Positions 8,380-17,169 of a DNA stretch of 38,351 nt are shown in pieces. Source of the DNA: Mycobacteriales bacterium (GTDB lineage Bacteria > Actinomycetota > Actinomycetes > JAFAQI01 > DASSKL01); the NCBI GenBank assembly GCA_035690485.1, contig DASSKL010000102.1, forward strand, positions 64,063-102,413, in the 5' to 3' direction. Under the pieces are notes generated by a model. The model was not told the DNA's origin and did no database searches. It worked only from the letters and a program-made list of their open reading frames with translations. The translations under genes and the position numbers were made by a program. Numbering within the stretch: the stretch's first letter is position 1; the number at the start of each line of letters is the position of its first letter.

Positions 8380-8730
8380 ATGCGCGCCACCCGCATCATC
8401 GCCGACCTCCAGGTGGCGGACATCGAGGCGGCGAAGAGCTTCTACACCGACTTTCTCGGCCTGAGCACCGAAGAGTTCAACATGGGGTGGGTAGCCCGCT
8501 TCACCTCGCCGGACACCGGCGTGAACATCCAGCTCGTCACCCGCGACGCCACCGCACCCGAAGCGCCCGTCCTCTCGATCTTCACCGACGACGTGGAGGC
8601 CGCGTACGCCGAGGCGCAGGAGCGGGGTTACGAGATCGTGCACCCGCTGGGCACCGAGGCGTGGGGCGTGCACCGGTTCTTCGTCCGGGCCCCCGACGGC
8701 ACCGTGATCAACATCGTGCATCACCCCTAG
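8380..8730 (+). CDS. VOC-family (glyoxalase/bleomycin resistance fold) protein
   Basis: 116 aa with the two beta-alpha-beta-beta-beta halves of the vicinal oxygen chelate fold: ADLQVADIEAAKSFYTDFLG, then FTDDVEAAYAEAQERGYEIV and a final RAPDGTVINIVHH. A strong AGGAGG-type Shine-Dalgarno (8368-8373) fixes ATG 8380. Members include dioxygenases, glyoxalases and antibiotic-binding proteins; nothing here distinguishes among them. It is the last gene of the plus-strand run and lies 61 nt after the SRPBCC gene. Confidence 0.88.
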   Translation: MRATRIIADLQVADIEAAKSFYTDFLGLSTEEFNMGWVARFTSPDTGVNIQLVTRDATAPEAPVLSIFTDDVEAAYAEAQERGYEIVHPLGTEAWGVHRFFVRAPDGTVINIVHHP

Positions 8731-8896
8731 ACGCCTAGGGGGACGGCCACCTCCTACGGGATCGTCGGGCTAGTGGGCGGCGGCGCCTGCGCACGCACTA
8801 CCCCGGGACCAGCCGCGCTTCCGGCTGAGCCATGCGCTCCTGGATCTCCTTGTTCCACAAGGGTTTCCGGTCGTGCACAGTGTTCGGTCGTGGGGT
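8731..8896. other. Intergenic region upstream of DUF222-HNH copy 1
   Basis: No gene is supported. The notable element is an inverted repeat CCTTGT-TCC-ACAAGG at 8848-8862. A similar string (CCTTGTCCACAGG) lies at 35788-35800 upstream of the second DUF222-HNH copy, so this may be part of the shared leader. Confidence 0.5.
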
Positions 8897-8924
8897 CCGA
8901 ATTGTCGGTGCCGGCACGTAATGT
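8897..8924 (+). promoter_or_regulatory. Leaderless promoter of DUF222-HNH copy 1
   Basis: CCGAA (8897-8901), a 17-nt spacer, TAATGT (8919-8924), then exactly 7 nt to ATG 8932, with no Shine-Dalgarno. The same arrangement (CCGAA, 18 nt, TAGTGT, 7 nt, ATG) precedes the second copy at 35850, which supports both the promoter and the start codon. Confidence 0.6.
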
Positions 8925-8931
8925 CGCTGTC

Positions 8932-10179
8932 ATGTTGGAGGTGTTGGCCGGGGTGTGCGACGCCGATCCGTGGGAGCTGTCCCTGTCGGATCGGCTCGAC
9001 GGGCTGGTCGCGCTCGAGCGGGCTTCGGCCTGGCTGGAGGCGGTGAAAGCGCAGTGGCTGGCCGCCGCCGCGACGGTGCCGCAGGCCGACGAGCCGTGCT
9101 GGGATGAGGACTGGGCGCGCGAAGACATCGCCGTGGTGCTCAACATCTCCCCGATGGCGGCGCACCGGCGCATCAGCCACGCCCGGGCGTTGCACGGCCG
9201 GCTGATCGCCGCCCGCGACGCCATGCACGCCGGCAGGCTGTCCCCGATCCAGGCCCTCGCCCTGGTCGAGGAGACCGCGGCGGTCGACGACGACACCGCC
9301 CGGCTGGTCGCCAAGCAGACGCTGCAACGGGCGGGCGAGCTGACCCCGGGCCGGTTCCGCACCCTGGTCCGCAGGGCGGTCATCGCCGCCGACCCGGCCG
9401 GCGCGGCCGAACGCCACCACCGGGCCCGGGCCGGCCGGGCGGTCGTGCAGTGGGCCGAACCCGACGGGATGAGCGTGCTACTCGCCCGCCTACCCGCCGA
9501 ACACGCCACCGCGGTCTGGCGCTCACTGACCACGCTGGCCGACACCTGGGCCCGCGACAGCCACAACGACCGAGACACGGACAGGCACGGAAACGGCGGC
9601 GGCGGCGGGGACGGTCGCACGCTGGACCAGCGCCGCGCCGACGCGCTCGTCGCGCTGGTCACCGGCACCGCCCAAACACCCGAAACGCCCGGCCGGGCCG
9701 CGGTGGCGGTGCGCATCGACCTGGCCACCGCACTCGGCCTGGCGGACAACCCGGTCGACCTCCCCGGGTACGGACCCCTACCCCCCGCCATCGGCCGAGC
9801 CCTCGCCCAAGACAGCGACTGGCAACGCTGGATCACCGAACCCACCACCGGCGACCTGCTCGACCTCGGCCGCGCACGCTACCGCCCCACCCAACGGCTA
9901 CGCGAGTTCATCCAAGCCCGCGACGAGCACTGCCGCTTCCCCGGCTGCACCACCCCCGCCACCCGCACCGACCTCGACCATCGCATCCCCCACAGCGACG
10001 GCGGACCCACCACCAGACACAACCTCACCCCCCTATGCCGGCGCCACCACCGGCTCAAAACCCACACCCGCTGGACCTACCAGCGACACGACGACAACAC
10101 CGTCGAATGGACCGACCCCCGCGGCAAACGCTGGCACGACCCCCCACAGCGCGAATGGGGGGAAGGGTCTCACCGGTAG
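8932..10179 (+). CDS. DUF222 / HNH endonuclease protein (13E12-repeat type), copy 1
   Basis: 415 aa. The N-terminal DUF222 domain is mostly helical (DPWELSLSDRLDGLVALERA to about residue 300). A C-terminal HNH nuclease domain follows: CRFPGCTTPA, then DLDHRIPHSDGG and LCRRHHRLK, giving the zinc-binding Cys pair and the D-H and H-H residues. These are multi-copy actinobacterial proteins best known as the REP13E12 repeats of M. tuberculosis; their biological role is unproven. Compared with copy 2 it has a Gly-rich insertion (about 20 residues near GNGGGGGDGR). Its stop is displaced: copy 2 ends PPQRE-TGA, whereas this one reads E-TGG and runs 7 codons further, overlapping the convergent panB 3' end by 10 nt. 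The 3' half is strikingly C-rich on the coding strand. Confidence 0.9.
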   Translation: MLEVLAGVCDADPWELSLSDRLDGLVALERASAWLEAVKAQWLAAAATVPQADEPCWDEDWAREDIAVVLNISPMAAHRRISHARALHGRLIAARDAMHAGRLSPIQALALVEETAAVDDDTARLVAKQTLQRAGELTPGRFRTLVRRAVIAADPAGAAERHHRARAGRAVVQWAEPDGMSVLLARLPAEHATAVWRSLTTLADTWARDSHNDRDTDRHGNGGGGGDGRTLDQRRADALVALVTGTAQTPETPGRAAVAVRIDLATALGLADNPVDLPGYGPLPPAIGRALAQDSDWQRWITEPTTGDLLDLGRARYRPTQRLREFIQARDEHCRFPGCTTPATRTDLDHRIPHSDGGPTTRHNLTPLCRRHHRLKTHTRWTYQRHDDNTVEWTDPRGKRWHDPPQREWGEGSHR

Positions 10180-11018
10180 GCGTGCTCCTCGTCTGGGAAG
10201 ATGCCGGCCGAGACCTCTTTGACGTAGGTGCGCGCCGCTTCCTCGAGGATCTCGGCGATGTTGGCGTAGCGCTTCACGAACTTCGGTAGATGCCCGACGG
10301 TCAGCCCGGCCATGTCCTGCCAGACGAGGACCTGGGCGTCGGTGCCCGCACCTGCGCCGATCCCGATGGTGGGCACGTGCAGGTGTTCCGAGATCCGTGA
10401 TCCGAGCTCGGCCGGCACCGCCTCCAGGACGACCGAGAACGCGCCGGCCGCCTCGAGCGCAAGCGCGTCGTCCAGGAGGGCATCGCCGGCATCTCCACGA
10501 CCCTGGACCCGTGGGCCGCCGAAGGCGTTGACGCTCTGCGGGGTGAGGCCGACGTGGCCCATGACCGGGATCCCGGAGGCCACCAGCAGCTCGACCTGGG
10601 GCAGTACCCGTCGGCCACCCTCGAGCTTCACCGCGTGCGCGCCGCCCTCGGCCATCAGCCGCACGGCCGCGTCGAGCGCCTGCTGGGGCGAGCCCTGGTA
10701 GGACCCGAAGGGCATGTCGGCGACGATCAGCGCCCGGTGCGTCCCCCGCACGACTGCCTGCGTCAGCGCCACAGCGAGATCGACCGTCATCGGCAGCGTC
10801 GACCCGTGGCCGAACACCGTCATCGCCGCGCTGTCACCGACCAGCAGGCACGGCACGCCGGCGTGCTCGAAGATGCCCGCGGTCATCGCGTCGTACGACG
10901 TGAGCATCGCCCACTTCTCACCGCGGTCGGTCATCGCCTGAAGGTCGCGGACCGTGACGCGCTGCTCGCGCGGGAGCCCGCCGTAGGGCGCCTGCATGAT
11001 GGGCTCGTGGTGGGTCAT
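10170..11018 (-). CDS. panB: 3-methyl-2-oxobutanoate hydroxymethyltransferase
   Basis: 282 aa, normal for PanB. It transfers a hydroxymethyl group from methylene-tetrahydrofolate to 3-methyl-2-oxobutanoate, giving ketopantoate, the first committed step to pantothenate and CoA. Diagnostic segments are [58 protein letters not shown] and [20 protein letters not shown] (Mg and substrate loops). ATG 11018 overlaps the panD stop by 4 nt. It is last in a panC-panD-panB operon; panE (ketopantoate reductase) is not in the window. Its 3' end overlaps the convergent DUF222-HNH gene by 10 nt. Confidence 0.97.
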   Translation of the reverse strand: MTHHEPIMQAPYGGLPREQRVTVRDLQAMTDRGEKWAMLTSYDAMTAGIFEHAGVPCLLVGDSAAMTVFGHGSTLPMTVDLAVALTQAVVRGTHRALIVADMPFGSYQGSPQQALDAAVRLMAEGGAHAVKLEGGRRVLPQVELLVASGIPVMGHVGLTPQSVNAFGGPRVQGRGDAGDALLDDALALEAAGAFSVVLEAVPAELGSRISEHLHVPTIGIGAGAGTDAQVLVWQDMAGLTVGHLPKFVKRYANIAEILEEAARTYVKEVSAGIFPDEEHAYR

Positions 11019-11473
11019 GACCGCGCTCCCGCTGCGTCGTGCGGGTCTGCGGCCCGCGGCGAGTAGATCTGGTCCCCCCGCAGCTGACCGAACTCCGGCA
11101 GCGCCTCGGCCGGGTCTCCCCCGGTGCCCACGATCCGGTTGTCGGCGTCGACGAAGACGACCCTCGGGACGAGCGAGCGCGCCTCGGCGTCGGACACGGA
11201 CGCGTAGCTGATGAGAATCACCAGGTCTCCGGGAGCGACCAGCCGCGCCGCGGCACCGTTGATGCCGATCACGCCGCTGCCGCGGGTGCCGGGAATGACG
11301 TAGGTCTCCAGCCGCGAGCCGTTGTTGATGTCGACGATCGCCACCTGCTCACCGGGCAGCAGGTCGGCGGCGTCCATCAGGTCCTGGTCGACGGTGACCG
11401 ATCCCACGTAATGCAGGTCGGCCTGCGTCACGGTCGCCCGATGGATCTTGGACTTCAGCATGGTGCGGAACAC
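11015..11473 (-). CDS. panD: Aspartate 1-decarboxylase (pyruvoyl-dependent)
   Basis: 152 aa. PanD decarboxylates aspartate to beta-alanine for pantothenate synthesis. The self-cleavage site is present (HYVGSVTVD, Gly24-Ser25); Ser25 becomes the pyruvoyl group. The catalytic core is complete ([21 protein letters not shown]). The C-terminus is about 25 residues longer than the E. coli enzyme and polar, a common actinobacterial feature. GTG 11473 was chosen because it puts the cleavage site at 24/25 and GGAGAGG lies about 9 nt upstream. It overlaps panB by 4 nt and follows panC by 17 nt. Confidence 0.97.
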   Translation of the reverse strand: MFRTMLKSKIHRATVTQADLHYVGSVTVDQDLMDAADLLPGEQVAIVDINNGSRLETYVIPGTRGSGVIGINGAAARLVAPGDLVILISYASVSDAEARSLVPRVVFVDADNRIVGTGGDPAEALPEFGQLRGDQIYSPRAADPHDAAGARS

Positions 11474-11490
11474 GAGTGGATGCCTCTCCT

Positions 11491-12387
11491 TCAGCCCAGG
11501 GCGGTGCCGAGGTCTACGGGTGCATTGTCGAGCAGCCGGGTGCCGCCCACGCGAGCGGCGACCAGCAACCGGCCGGGGCCGGCAGTGTCGGTCGTGACCT
11601 CGTCGAAGGTCACGGGATCAACGAGCGACAGGTAGTCGACGGTTACGGCCGGCTCGGTCTCGAGTTCGGCACGCGCGGCGGCGAGGACGGCGGCGACCCC
11701 GTCGCCGGACGCCGCGACACCGGCCTGCAGCGCCCGAGGCAGTGCCAGAGCGGCGCGCCGGTCGACGTCGGAGAGGTAGCGGTTGCGGCTCGACAGGGCC
11801 AGCCCGTCGGGCTCGCGCACGGTGGGGACGCCGACAACGTCCACGTCGACGTCGAGGTCGGCGACCATCCGGCGAATCAGCGCGAGCTGCTGGTAGTCCT
11901 TCTCGCCGAACACCGCGGCGTCGGGCTGCACGAGGTGGAACAGCTTGAGCACGACGGTCAGCACGCCGTCGAAGTGGCCCGGGCGTGCCGCTCCCTCGAG
12001 CACGGTGCCGAGCCGGCCGGCGCTGACCGTCACCCGCGGGTCACCGAGCGGGTAGAGCTCGTCAACCGGCGGTGCGAAGACGACGTCGACGCCTTCCGCC
12101 GCGCACATGCCGACATCGGCCTCGAGCGTGCGCGGGTAGCGGTCGAAGTCCTCCCCCGCCCCGAACTGCAGCGGGTTGACGAAGATCGAGACGACGGTCA
12201 CCGGCGCGAGCTCGCGGGCCCGGCGGATCAGAGCGGCGTGCCCGGCGTGGAGCGCGCCCATCGTCGGGACCAGCGCGTGGCGGACGTCGTCGGCGTCGGC
12301 GGAGTGCAGCTCGCCGAGCACGTCCCAGAGGGACGGCTCGTCGTGGACGAGCACGGGCGCGTCAAGGCGCGCCGCGGCAGCTGTCAT
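11491..12387 (-). CDS. panC: Pantothenate synthetase
   Basis: 298 aa. It condenses pantoate with beta-alanine using ATP through a pantoyl-adenylate. Seen are the HIGH-like motif MGALHAGH (about 43-50), the ATP/pantoate site ([20 protein letters not shown]), GEKDYQQL and the KMSKS-like loop [12 protein letters not shown] 12387 is the first good start; the frame is open much further upstream, but only as antisense of the acyltransferase gene. It is first in the panCDB operon. The promoter probably lies in the 129-bp gap to the divergent WS/DGAT gene, which carries an 8-bp inverted repeat overlapping a TACCAT -10-like box. Confidence 0.97.
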   Translation of the reverse strand: MTAAAARLDAPVLVHDEPSLWDVLGELHSADADDVRHALVPTMGALHAGHAALIRRARELAPVTVVSIFVNPLQFGAGEDFDRYPRTLEADVGMCAAEGVDVVFAPPVDELYPLGDPRVTVSAGRLGTVLEGAARPGHFDGVLTVVLKLFHLVQPDAAVFGEKDYQQLALIRRMVADLDVDVDVVGVPTVREPDGLALSSRNRYLSDVDRRAALALPRALQAGVAASGDGVAAVLAAARAELETEPAVTVDYLSLVDPVTFDEVTTDTAGPGRLLVAARVGGTRLLDNAPVDLGTALG

Positions 12388-12405
12388 GCGCGTTCCAGTC
12401 CTCGT

Positions 12406-12436
12406 CGGGTACCGGACGACACGACCATGGTACCCG
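12406..12436. promoter_or_regulatory. Inverted repeat (candidate operator) between panC and WS/DGAT genes
   Basis: CGGGTACC (12406-12413) and GGTACCCG (12429-12436) form an 8-bp inverted repeat with a 15-nt spacer. The right arm overlaps TACCAT on the minus strand (12427-12432), a plausible panC -10 box about 40 nt before ATG. Two more GGTACG-type motifs follow at about 12467-12488. This could be a repressor site or an mRNA hairpin; no specific regulator can be named. Confidence 0.4.
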
Positions 12437-12516
12437 GCGCGCACCTCGGTCAGACTCGCCGCACCGGGTACGCCGCACGGGGGTACGCCGGGGGGCACGA
12501 CCGGACGGAGGACAGC

Positions 12517-13908
12517 ATGGACCGACTCAGCCCGCAGGACGCATCGTTCCTGCACATCGAGGACGCCGGCCCGCTGATGCACATCGGCTCGGTCGCGATC
12601 TTCGAAGGGCCGCCGCCGACCTACGACGAGATGTCCGCGATGGTCGGCAACAAGCTCGGTCAGGTGCCGCGCTACCGGCAGAAGGTGCGCACGGTGCCGT
12701 TCGACCTGGAGCGACCGGTCTGGGTCGACGACCCCCACTTCCGGCTGGCCTACCACCTGCGGCGTACGGCGCTGCCGAGTCCGGGCAGCCCGGAGCAGCT
12801 GCGCGCGCTGGTCGGCCGGATCATGTCGCAGCGTCTCGACCGGGAGAAGCCGCTCTGGGAGATGTGGATGGTCGAGGGCCTGCACGACGACCGCTGGGCG
12901 CTGCTGTCGAAGGTGCACCACTGCCTCGTCGACGGGGTCGCCGGCACCGACCTGCTGGCACTCGTCCTCGACGTCGAACCCGAACCGCAGCGGCCGGCGG
13001 AGACGACCGACGGCTGGAGTCCGGGCCCCGAGCCGACCGGTCTGCAGCTGCTGGGCGCGGGGCTGCGCGACCGCATCACCAGCCCCTACGAGCAGCTGCG
13101 CGGGGCCCGGGCCCTGCTGCGGGCACCGCTGGAGTTCGCGCGGCTGGCCGAGGAGAGCGGGCGGGGCCTGTTCGCGCTGCGGCGGCTGCTGAACCCCACC
13201 GCGCACTCGTCGCTGTCCGGACCCATCGGCCCGCATCGGGTCTGGGCCTGGGCGTGCACCAGCCTCGACGACGTGAAGGCGGTGCGGAGGGTGTTCGGCG
13301 GCACGGTCAACGACGTGATCCTCACGACGATCACCCGCGGCTTCCGCGACCTGCTGCTGTCGCGGGGCGAGCCGGTCGGCGGCACCGTCGTCCGCTCCCT
13401 CGTGCCGGTGTCGGTACGCCGACCCGACGAGCGCGGCACCCACAACAACCGGGTGTCGGCGATGTTCGCCGACCTCCCGGTCGGCATCGACGACCCGGTC
13501 GAGCGGCTGCGGGCCATCGAGGCCCAGATGCGCCACCTGAAGGACTCCAAGATGGCGGTCGCGGGCGAGACGCTGGTGTCGCTGTCGGGGTTCGCCCCGC
13601 CCCTGCTGCTCGCGCTCGGGGCGCGGGTCGCCGCCCGCGCCTCGCAGCGCAACATCAACACCGTGACGACCAACGTGCCCGGCCCGCAGTTCCCGCTCTA
13701 CGCCGCCGGCCGCCGGATGACCGACGCGTTCCCCTACGTGCCGATCGGCAACGGGATTCGCATCGGAGTCGCGATCTTCTCCTACTGCGGCGCGCTCAAC
13801 GTCGGGGTAACCGGGGACTACGAGTCGGCCGGTGACATCGACGTGCTCTGCGCCGGCGTCGAGGACGGCCTGGCCGAGCTGGTCAAGGCCGCGAAGCGGG
13901 TCGCGTGA
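12517..13908 (+). CDS. Wax ester synthase / acyl-CoA:diacylglycerol acyltransferase (WS/DGAT)
   Basis: 463 aa, the usual length for bacterial WS/DGAT. The N-terminus [16 protein letters not shown] and the catalytic HHxxxDG motif (HHCLVDG, residues 134-140) are diagnostic; [11 protein letters not shown] and PLYAAGRR are also conserved. The enzyme acylates diacylglycerol or a fatty alcohol with acyl-CoA to form storage triacylglycerol or wax ester, on the cytoplasmic membrane face. ATG 12517 has GGAGGAC upstream. Its stop overlaps the GTG of the next gene (GTGA), so the two are coupled. Actinobacteria usually carry several paralogues; which lipid is made cannot be told. Confidence 0.95.
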   Translation: MDRLSPQDASFLHIEDAGPLMHIGSVAIFEGPPPTYDEMSAMVGNKLGQVPRYRQKVRTVPFDLERPVWVDDPHFRLAYHLRRTALPSPGSPEQLRALVGRIMSQRLDREKPLWEMWMVEGLHDDRWALLSKVHHCLVDGVAGTDLLALVLDVEPEPQRPAETTDGWSPGPEPTGLQLLGAGLRDRITSPYEQLRGARALLRAPLEFARLAEESGRGLFALRRLLNPTAHSSLSGPIGPHRVWAWACTSLDDVKAVRRVFGGTVNDVILTTITRGFRDLLLSRGEPVGGTVVRSLVPVSVRRPDERGTHNNRVSAMFADLPVGIDDPVERLRAIEAQMRHLKDSKMAVAGETLVSLSGFAPPLLLALGARVAARASQRNINTVTTNVPGPQFPLYAAGRRMTDAFPYVPIGNGIRIGVAIFSYCGALNVGVTGDYESAGDIDVLCAGVEDGLAELVKAAKRVA

Positions 13909-14648
13909 GGCTGACGGTCCTCGGCAGCGCCGGCTCCTACCCGGCGCCCGGCCGCGCCTGCTCGTCGTACCTCCTCGAGGCCGGCGGGCACCGCGTGCTG
14001 CTCGACTGCGGCAACGGCGCGATGACCAACCTCCTGCGCGAGCACGACGTGCACGACGTCGATGCGCTGGTGCTGACCCACCGCCACCACGACCACCTGG
14101 CCGACGCCTACGCGCTGCACACGGCGCTCCAGTTCCACCCGGCGGGCCCGCGGCCGCTGCGGCTCTACGCGCAGCGCGACACCTGGGGCTACCTGGGCAC
14201 GATCGCGGGTGGCGTCGACCGGCTGCGCCCGCTGCTCGACCTGCACGCCGTCGAGCCGGACGATGTCGTCGAGGCCGGTCCGGTGCGGCTGTCGTTCCGG
14301 TCTACGGCGCACCCGGTGCCAACCCTCGCGGTCCGGGCGGAGCACGACGGCACCGTCATCGCCTACAGCGCCGACAGCGGTCCGTGCGACGCGCTCGTCG
14401 AGACCGCCCGCGGGGCCGATCTGTTCCTGTGCGAGGCGACCTGGGCGGGGTCGGCCGACGGGAAACCGAGGGACCTCCACTGCACCGGCACGCAGGCGGG
14501 CGAGCTGGCGAAACGGGCCGGTGCCCGCCGGCTGCTCGTCACCCACGTCGCCCATCCGATGGATCCCCAGCGCGTGGCGGTCGAGGCGGGCGACGCCTTC
14601 GGCGCAGAGGTCGAGGCCGCGGCCGACCTGGCGACCTACGACGTCTGA
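13905..14648 (+). CDS. Metallo-beta-lactamase-fold hydrolase (RNase Z / Rv1339-like)
   Basis: 247 aa from GTG 13905, overlapping the preceding stop. The zinc motif HxHxDH is complete (His59, His61, Asp63, His64 in [10 protein letters not shown]). Later ligands are plausible ([25 protein letters not shown]). The start [16 protein letters not shown] resembles the RNase Z/PDE branch that includes mycobacterial Rv1339, reported as an atypical cAMP phosphodiesterase. The substrate here is undetermined. It converges with the LLM gene, leaving a 19-nt gap. Confidence 0.88.
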   Translation: MRLTVLGSAGSYPAPGRACSSYLLEAGGHRVLLDCGNGAMTNLLREHDVHDVDALVLTHRHHDHLADAYALHTALQFHPAGPRPLRLYAQRDTWGYLGTIAGGVDRLRPLLDLHAVEPDDVVEAGPVRLSFRSTAHPVPTLAVRAEHDGTVIAYSADSGPCDALVETARGADLFLCEATWAGSADGKPRDLHCTGTQAGELAKRAGARRLLVTHVAHPMDPQRVAVEAGDAFGAEVEAAADLATYDV

Positions 14649-14667
14649 CCGCCTCGGCCGCGGCAGA

Positions 14668-15570
14668 TCAGCGCGACGGCGCGAGGGCCTCCAGCGCGTC
14701 CTCGGCCATCCGCATGGCGGTGGCCGGGTCGGCGGTGGGGACGCGCGGGTCGAAGTTCAGGTCGACGAAGACCTCGGTCACGCCCTGCTCCCCCAGCCAG
14801 GCCAGGTCCTCCCGCACCTTCTCCGGGCTGCCGGCGAGCGGCTTGCCCTCGTCGGACCCGAGCAGCACCACACCACGCACCACCACTCGCACCGCGGCGG
14901 GATCGCGGCCGGCCTCCTCGGCGCCCGCGCGCACGACGGCGATCGACTGCCCGATCCGGCCGAGGTCGGCCCGGCTGCTGCTCACCCAGCCGTCGGCCAG
15001 CCGGCCGGCGCGCCGCAGGGCGGCCTCGACCGTGCCACCGAGCACGACCGGCGGGCGGGGACGCTGGACCGGTTTCGGGTCGGCGTGGGTCGGCGGCACG
15101 TCGTAGAACCGGCCGTGGAACTCCACCGGGTCGTCGGCCCACAGCGCGTAGAGACAGCGCAGGTGCTCCTCCAGCCGCGCGCCGCGGTCGCGGTAGGGCA
15201 CGCCGGTCGCGGCGTACTCCTGCTCCATCCACCCCAGGCCGAGCCCGACGTCGAGCCGGCCGCCGGACAGGATGTCGACGGTGGCGAGCTGCTTGGCGAG
15301 CAGCGCCGGGGCGAAGAACGGCGCGTTGAGCACCGCCACCCCCAGGCGCGCCCGCGAGGTGACCCCGGCGAGGTAACCGAGCGTCGCGACGGGGTCGATC
15401 ACCTCGCGGTAGGGCGCGGCGGCCGGCCCCGTGATCTCGACCGGCCAGAGCAGCCGCTGGAAGGTCCACAGCGACGCGTAGCCCAGCTCCTCGGCGCGGC
15501 GAGCGACCCGCGCGACGTTGTCGGGCGTGGCCCAGGGCCCCGACATGGGGACGGCGAATCCGACTTCCAT
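14668..15570 (-). CDS. LLM-class (luciferase-like) flavin/F420-dependent oxidoreductase
   Basis: 300 aa TIM-barrel of the luciferase-like family. It starts MEVGFAVPMSGPWATPDN, then AEELGYASLWTFQRL, LATVDILSGGRLDVGLGLGW (the cofactor-binding segment) and VLGGTVEAALRRAGRLADGW. In actinobacteria most such proteins use coenzyme F420, some FMN; the sequence alone does not decide. GGGAGGAG 6 nt before the ATG supports the start. It is a single gene, divergent from sepH (37 nt between starts). Confidence 0.9.
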   Translation of the reverse strand: MEVGFAVPMSGPWATPDNVARVARRAEELGYASLWTFQRLLWPVEITGPAAAPYREVIDPVATLGYLAGVTSRARLGVAVLNAPFFAPALLAKQLATVDILSGGRLDVGLGLGWMEQEYAATGVPYRDRGARLEEHLRCLYALWADDPVEFHGRFYDVPPTHADPKPVQRPRPPVVLGGTVEAALRRAGRLADGWVSSSRADLGRIGQSIAVVRAGAEEAGRDPAAVRVVVRGVVLLGSDEGKPLAGSPEKVREDLAWLGEQGVTEVFVDLNFDPRVPTADPATAMRMAEDALEALAPSR

Positions 15571-15607
15571 CGCTGCTCCTCCCGCCGACCCGTGACAGTC
15601 TGTCCGG

Positions 15608-16453
15608 GTGCGGGAGTTGAGGTACGTCGGGGTCGTCGGCGACGACGGCGCCCTCGTCGTCGAGACCGACGGGGAGCGGTTCCGGCTGCGTGTCGACGAC
15701 GACGTGCGCGCCGCGGTGACCGGCCGCGGTCACCAGCTCGTGATCCCGGTCGAGAGCGCGCTGACACCCCGGGAGATCCAGGACCGGCTGCGCCACGGCG
15801 CGAGCTCGGTGCAGCTGGCCGAGGCAACCGGCGTGCCGGTGCAGTCGATCGCCCGGTTCGAGGCTCCTGTCCTCGCCGAGCGGGCGCACCACGCCGACAT
15901 GGCCCGCCGCTCCCAGGTCGACGGGCGGCGGCTCGACGAGATCGTGGCCGACCACCTGGCAGCCGCCGGCCTGGACCCGCTCGAAGCGGAGTGGGACTCC
16001 TGGCGACGCGCCGACGGCAGCTGGCTGGTGCAGGTCGCCTGGGACGAGACCGAGCGGCGGCGCAGCGCGCGCTGGTCGTGGGCGCCCGAGACGCGGCGGC
16101 TGCGCCCGCTCGACCCGCAGGCCCAGGCCATGCTGCGCGAGGCCAGCGACGACGACGAGCTGACCGCGGTCCTGCGCCCGGTGCGGTCGGCCCAGCTCGC
16201 GCCGTACGTCGTGCGCCCGGAACCCGAGCCTGAGCCGGAGCCCGAGTCGGAGCTGGCTTCGGAGCTGCCCAGCGAGCTGACAGTGCCCAAGGAATCCGAG
16301 GAGCCCGGGCAGGAGCACGAGGCCTCGGTGGTCGACGTCGAGGAGGAGCCGCGGCCTGCCGTGACGGCTCCCCGACCGGCCCGCAAGCGCCGGGTGAGCG
16401 TGCCGTCCTGGGACGAGATCGCCGGTGGACGCCGGGGTGAACCACCGGCCTGA
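15608..16453 (+). CDS. sepH: Septation protein SepH
   Basis: 281 aa. The N-terminal DUF3071 domain (about 1-165) contains a helix-turn-helix region (LTPREIQDRLRHGASSVQLA, then ATGVPVQSIARFEAPVLAER) and the conserved WDSWRRADGSWLVQV. A Glu/Pro-rich linker with EP repeats follows (about 205-245). A conserved C-terminal motif (KRRVSVPSWDEIAGG, about 258-272) ends it. SepH of Streptomyces and mycobacteria binds FtsZ and promotes its assembly at division sites. GTG 15608 opens the gene at the family's usual N-terminus. A CAGTCT box 6 nt upstream could make it leaderless, but this is weaker than the other cases here. Confidence 0.94.
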   Translation: MRELRYVGVVGDDGALVVETDGERFRLRVDDDVRAAVTGRGHQLVIPVESALTPREIQDRLRHGASSVQLAEATGVPVQSIARFEAPVLAERAHHADMARRSQVDGRRLDEIVADHLAAAGLDPLEAEWDSWRRADGSWLVQVAWDETERRRSARWSWAPETRRLRPLDPQAQAMLREASDDDELTAVLRPVRSAQLAPYVVRPEPEPEPEPESELASELPSELTVPKESEEPGQEHEASVVDVEEEPRPAVTAPRPARKRRVSVPSWDEIAGGRRGEPPA

Positions 16454-16456
16454 ACG

Positions 16457-16687
16457 TCAGCCGCCGTGCACAGTCAGCAGCCGGCGACGGATCTCACGCT
16501 CCTCCAGGAACGTGCCGGTGGCGATCTCGGCGACCGTGAACCCCGCGGCGATGAGCTCGGCGAGCGCGTGGTCGAAGATCTCCTGGAGCTGGGACTGGTC
16601 GGGGCGCGGCTCGTCGAGCAGGTGCGCGGTCAGGCGTGCCCGCAGCATCGGGCTCTCCAGCCGCGCGATGTCCTGCGGGATCAGCAC
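16457..16687 (-). CDS. Small conserved-looking hypothetical protein
   Basis: 76 aa from GTG 16687, which has GGGAAG 9 nt upstream; a TTG six bases earlier (16693) is the alternative but is too close to that site. The protein is predominantly helical and charged (LESPMLRARLTAHLLDE, FDHALAELIAAGFTVAEIA, FLEEREIRRRLLTV). The C-terminal half looks like a helix-turn-helix, but I do not recognise the family. It converges with sepH across a 3-nt gap. Codon use is typical of neighbouring genes, which supports it being real. Confidence 0.65.
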   Translation of the reverse strand: MLIPQDIARLESPMLRARLTAHLLDEPRPDQSQLQEIFDHALAELIAAGFTVAEIATGTFLEEREIRRRLLTVHGG

Positions 16688-16729
16688 GGGCAAAGTCTTC
16701 CCGGGCCGAGCGGCGCGCGTCCCCGTTTC

Positions 16730-16757
16730 GGCCGAATCGGTACTCGTCCGTTCGGCC
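16730..16757. promoter_or_regulatory. Inverted repeat downstream of DUF3039 gene
   Basis: GGCCGAA (16730-16736) and TTCGGCC (16751-16757) are a perfect 7-bp inverted repeat with a 14-nt spacer. It lies after the stop of the DUF3039 gene and before the start of the small gene at 16687. It could be a terminator stem lacking a U-run or an operator. Confidence 0.4.
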
Positions 16758-16799
16758 TAGCGCCCGGACTGTCCATTCCTCCGGGGCCGGCAACAGCCG

Positions 16800-17108
16800 C
16801 TACTGCTCCCCGCCGCTCCCACCGGCCCCGCCGTCGCCGCCGCCCGCGCGCTCGCGCCAGAAGCGCATCCGGCCCTCGGGGCCCATGTCGTAGAGCTCCT
16901 TGCACATCGGGCAGACCGGGAAGCGCGACGGGTCACGGCTGGGCACCCAGACCTTCCCGCACAGCGCGGTGACCGGCGTGCCGGTCACCATCGCCTCGGT
17001 GATCTTGTCCTTCTCCGCGTAGTGGGAGAACCGCTCGTGGTCGCCCTCGTCGAGCCGGTAGTCGGTGTAGTGCCGCTCTTCGGTGACGATCCCGGTCTGC
17101 GAGCTCAT
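16800..17108 (-). CDS. DUF3039 family protein (zinc-ribbon-like)
   Basis: 102 aa from ATG 17108; a GTG at 17117 is an alternative. The core GDHERFSHYAEKDKITEAMV, then ALCGKVWVPSRDPSRFPVCP and MCKELYD, is diagnostic of DUF3039. The CxxC (CPMC) and the earlier Cys suggest a metal-binding knuckle. The C-terminus is a Gly-rich tail. The family is widespread in Actinobacteria and of unknown function. It is divergent from the 17213 gene, with a 104-bp shared promoter region. Confidence 0.9.
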   Translation of the reverse strand: MSSQTGIVTEERHYTDYRLDEGDHERFSHYAEKDKITEAMVTGTPVTALCGKVWVPSRDPSRFPVCPMCKELYDMGPEGRMRFWRERAGGGDGGAGGSGGEQ

Positions 17109-17169
17109 GTTCTCCACGGTAATCCCATCGGGCCATACAGCCCGACACTCCAGGAGCCGAAACAGGCAT

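Noticed and set aside
12388-13536. Upstream extension of the panC frame on the minus strand
   Set aside because: It is antisense to the WS/DGAT gene and has no family similarity; PanC homology begins just after ATG 12387.
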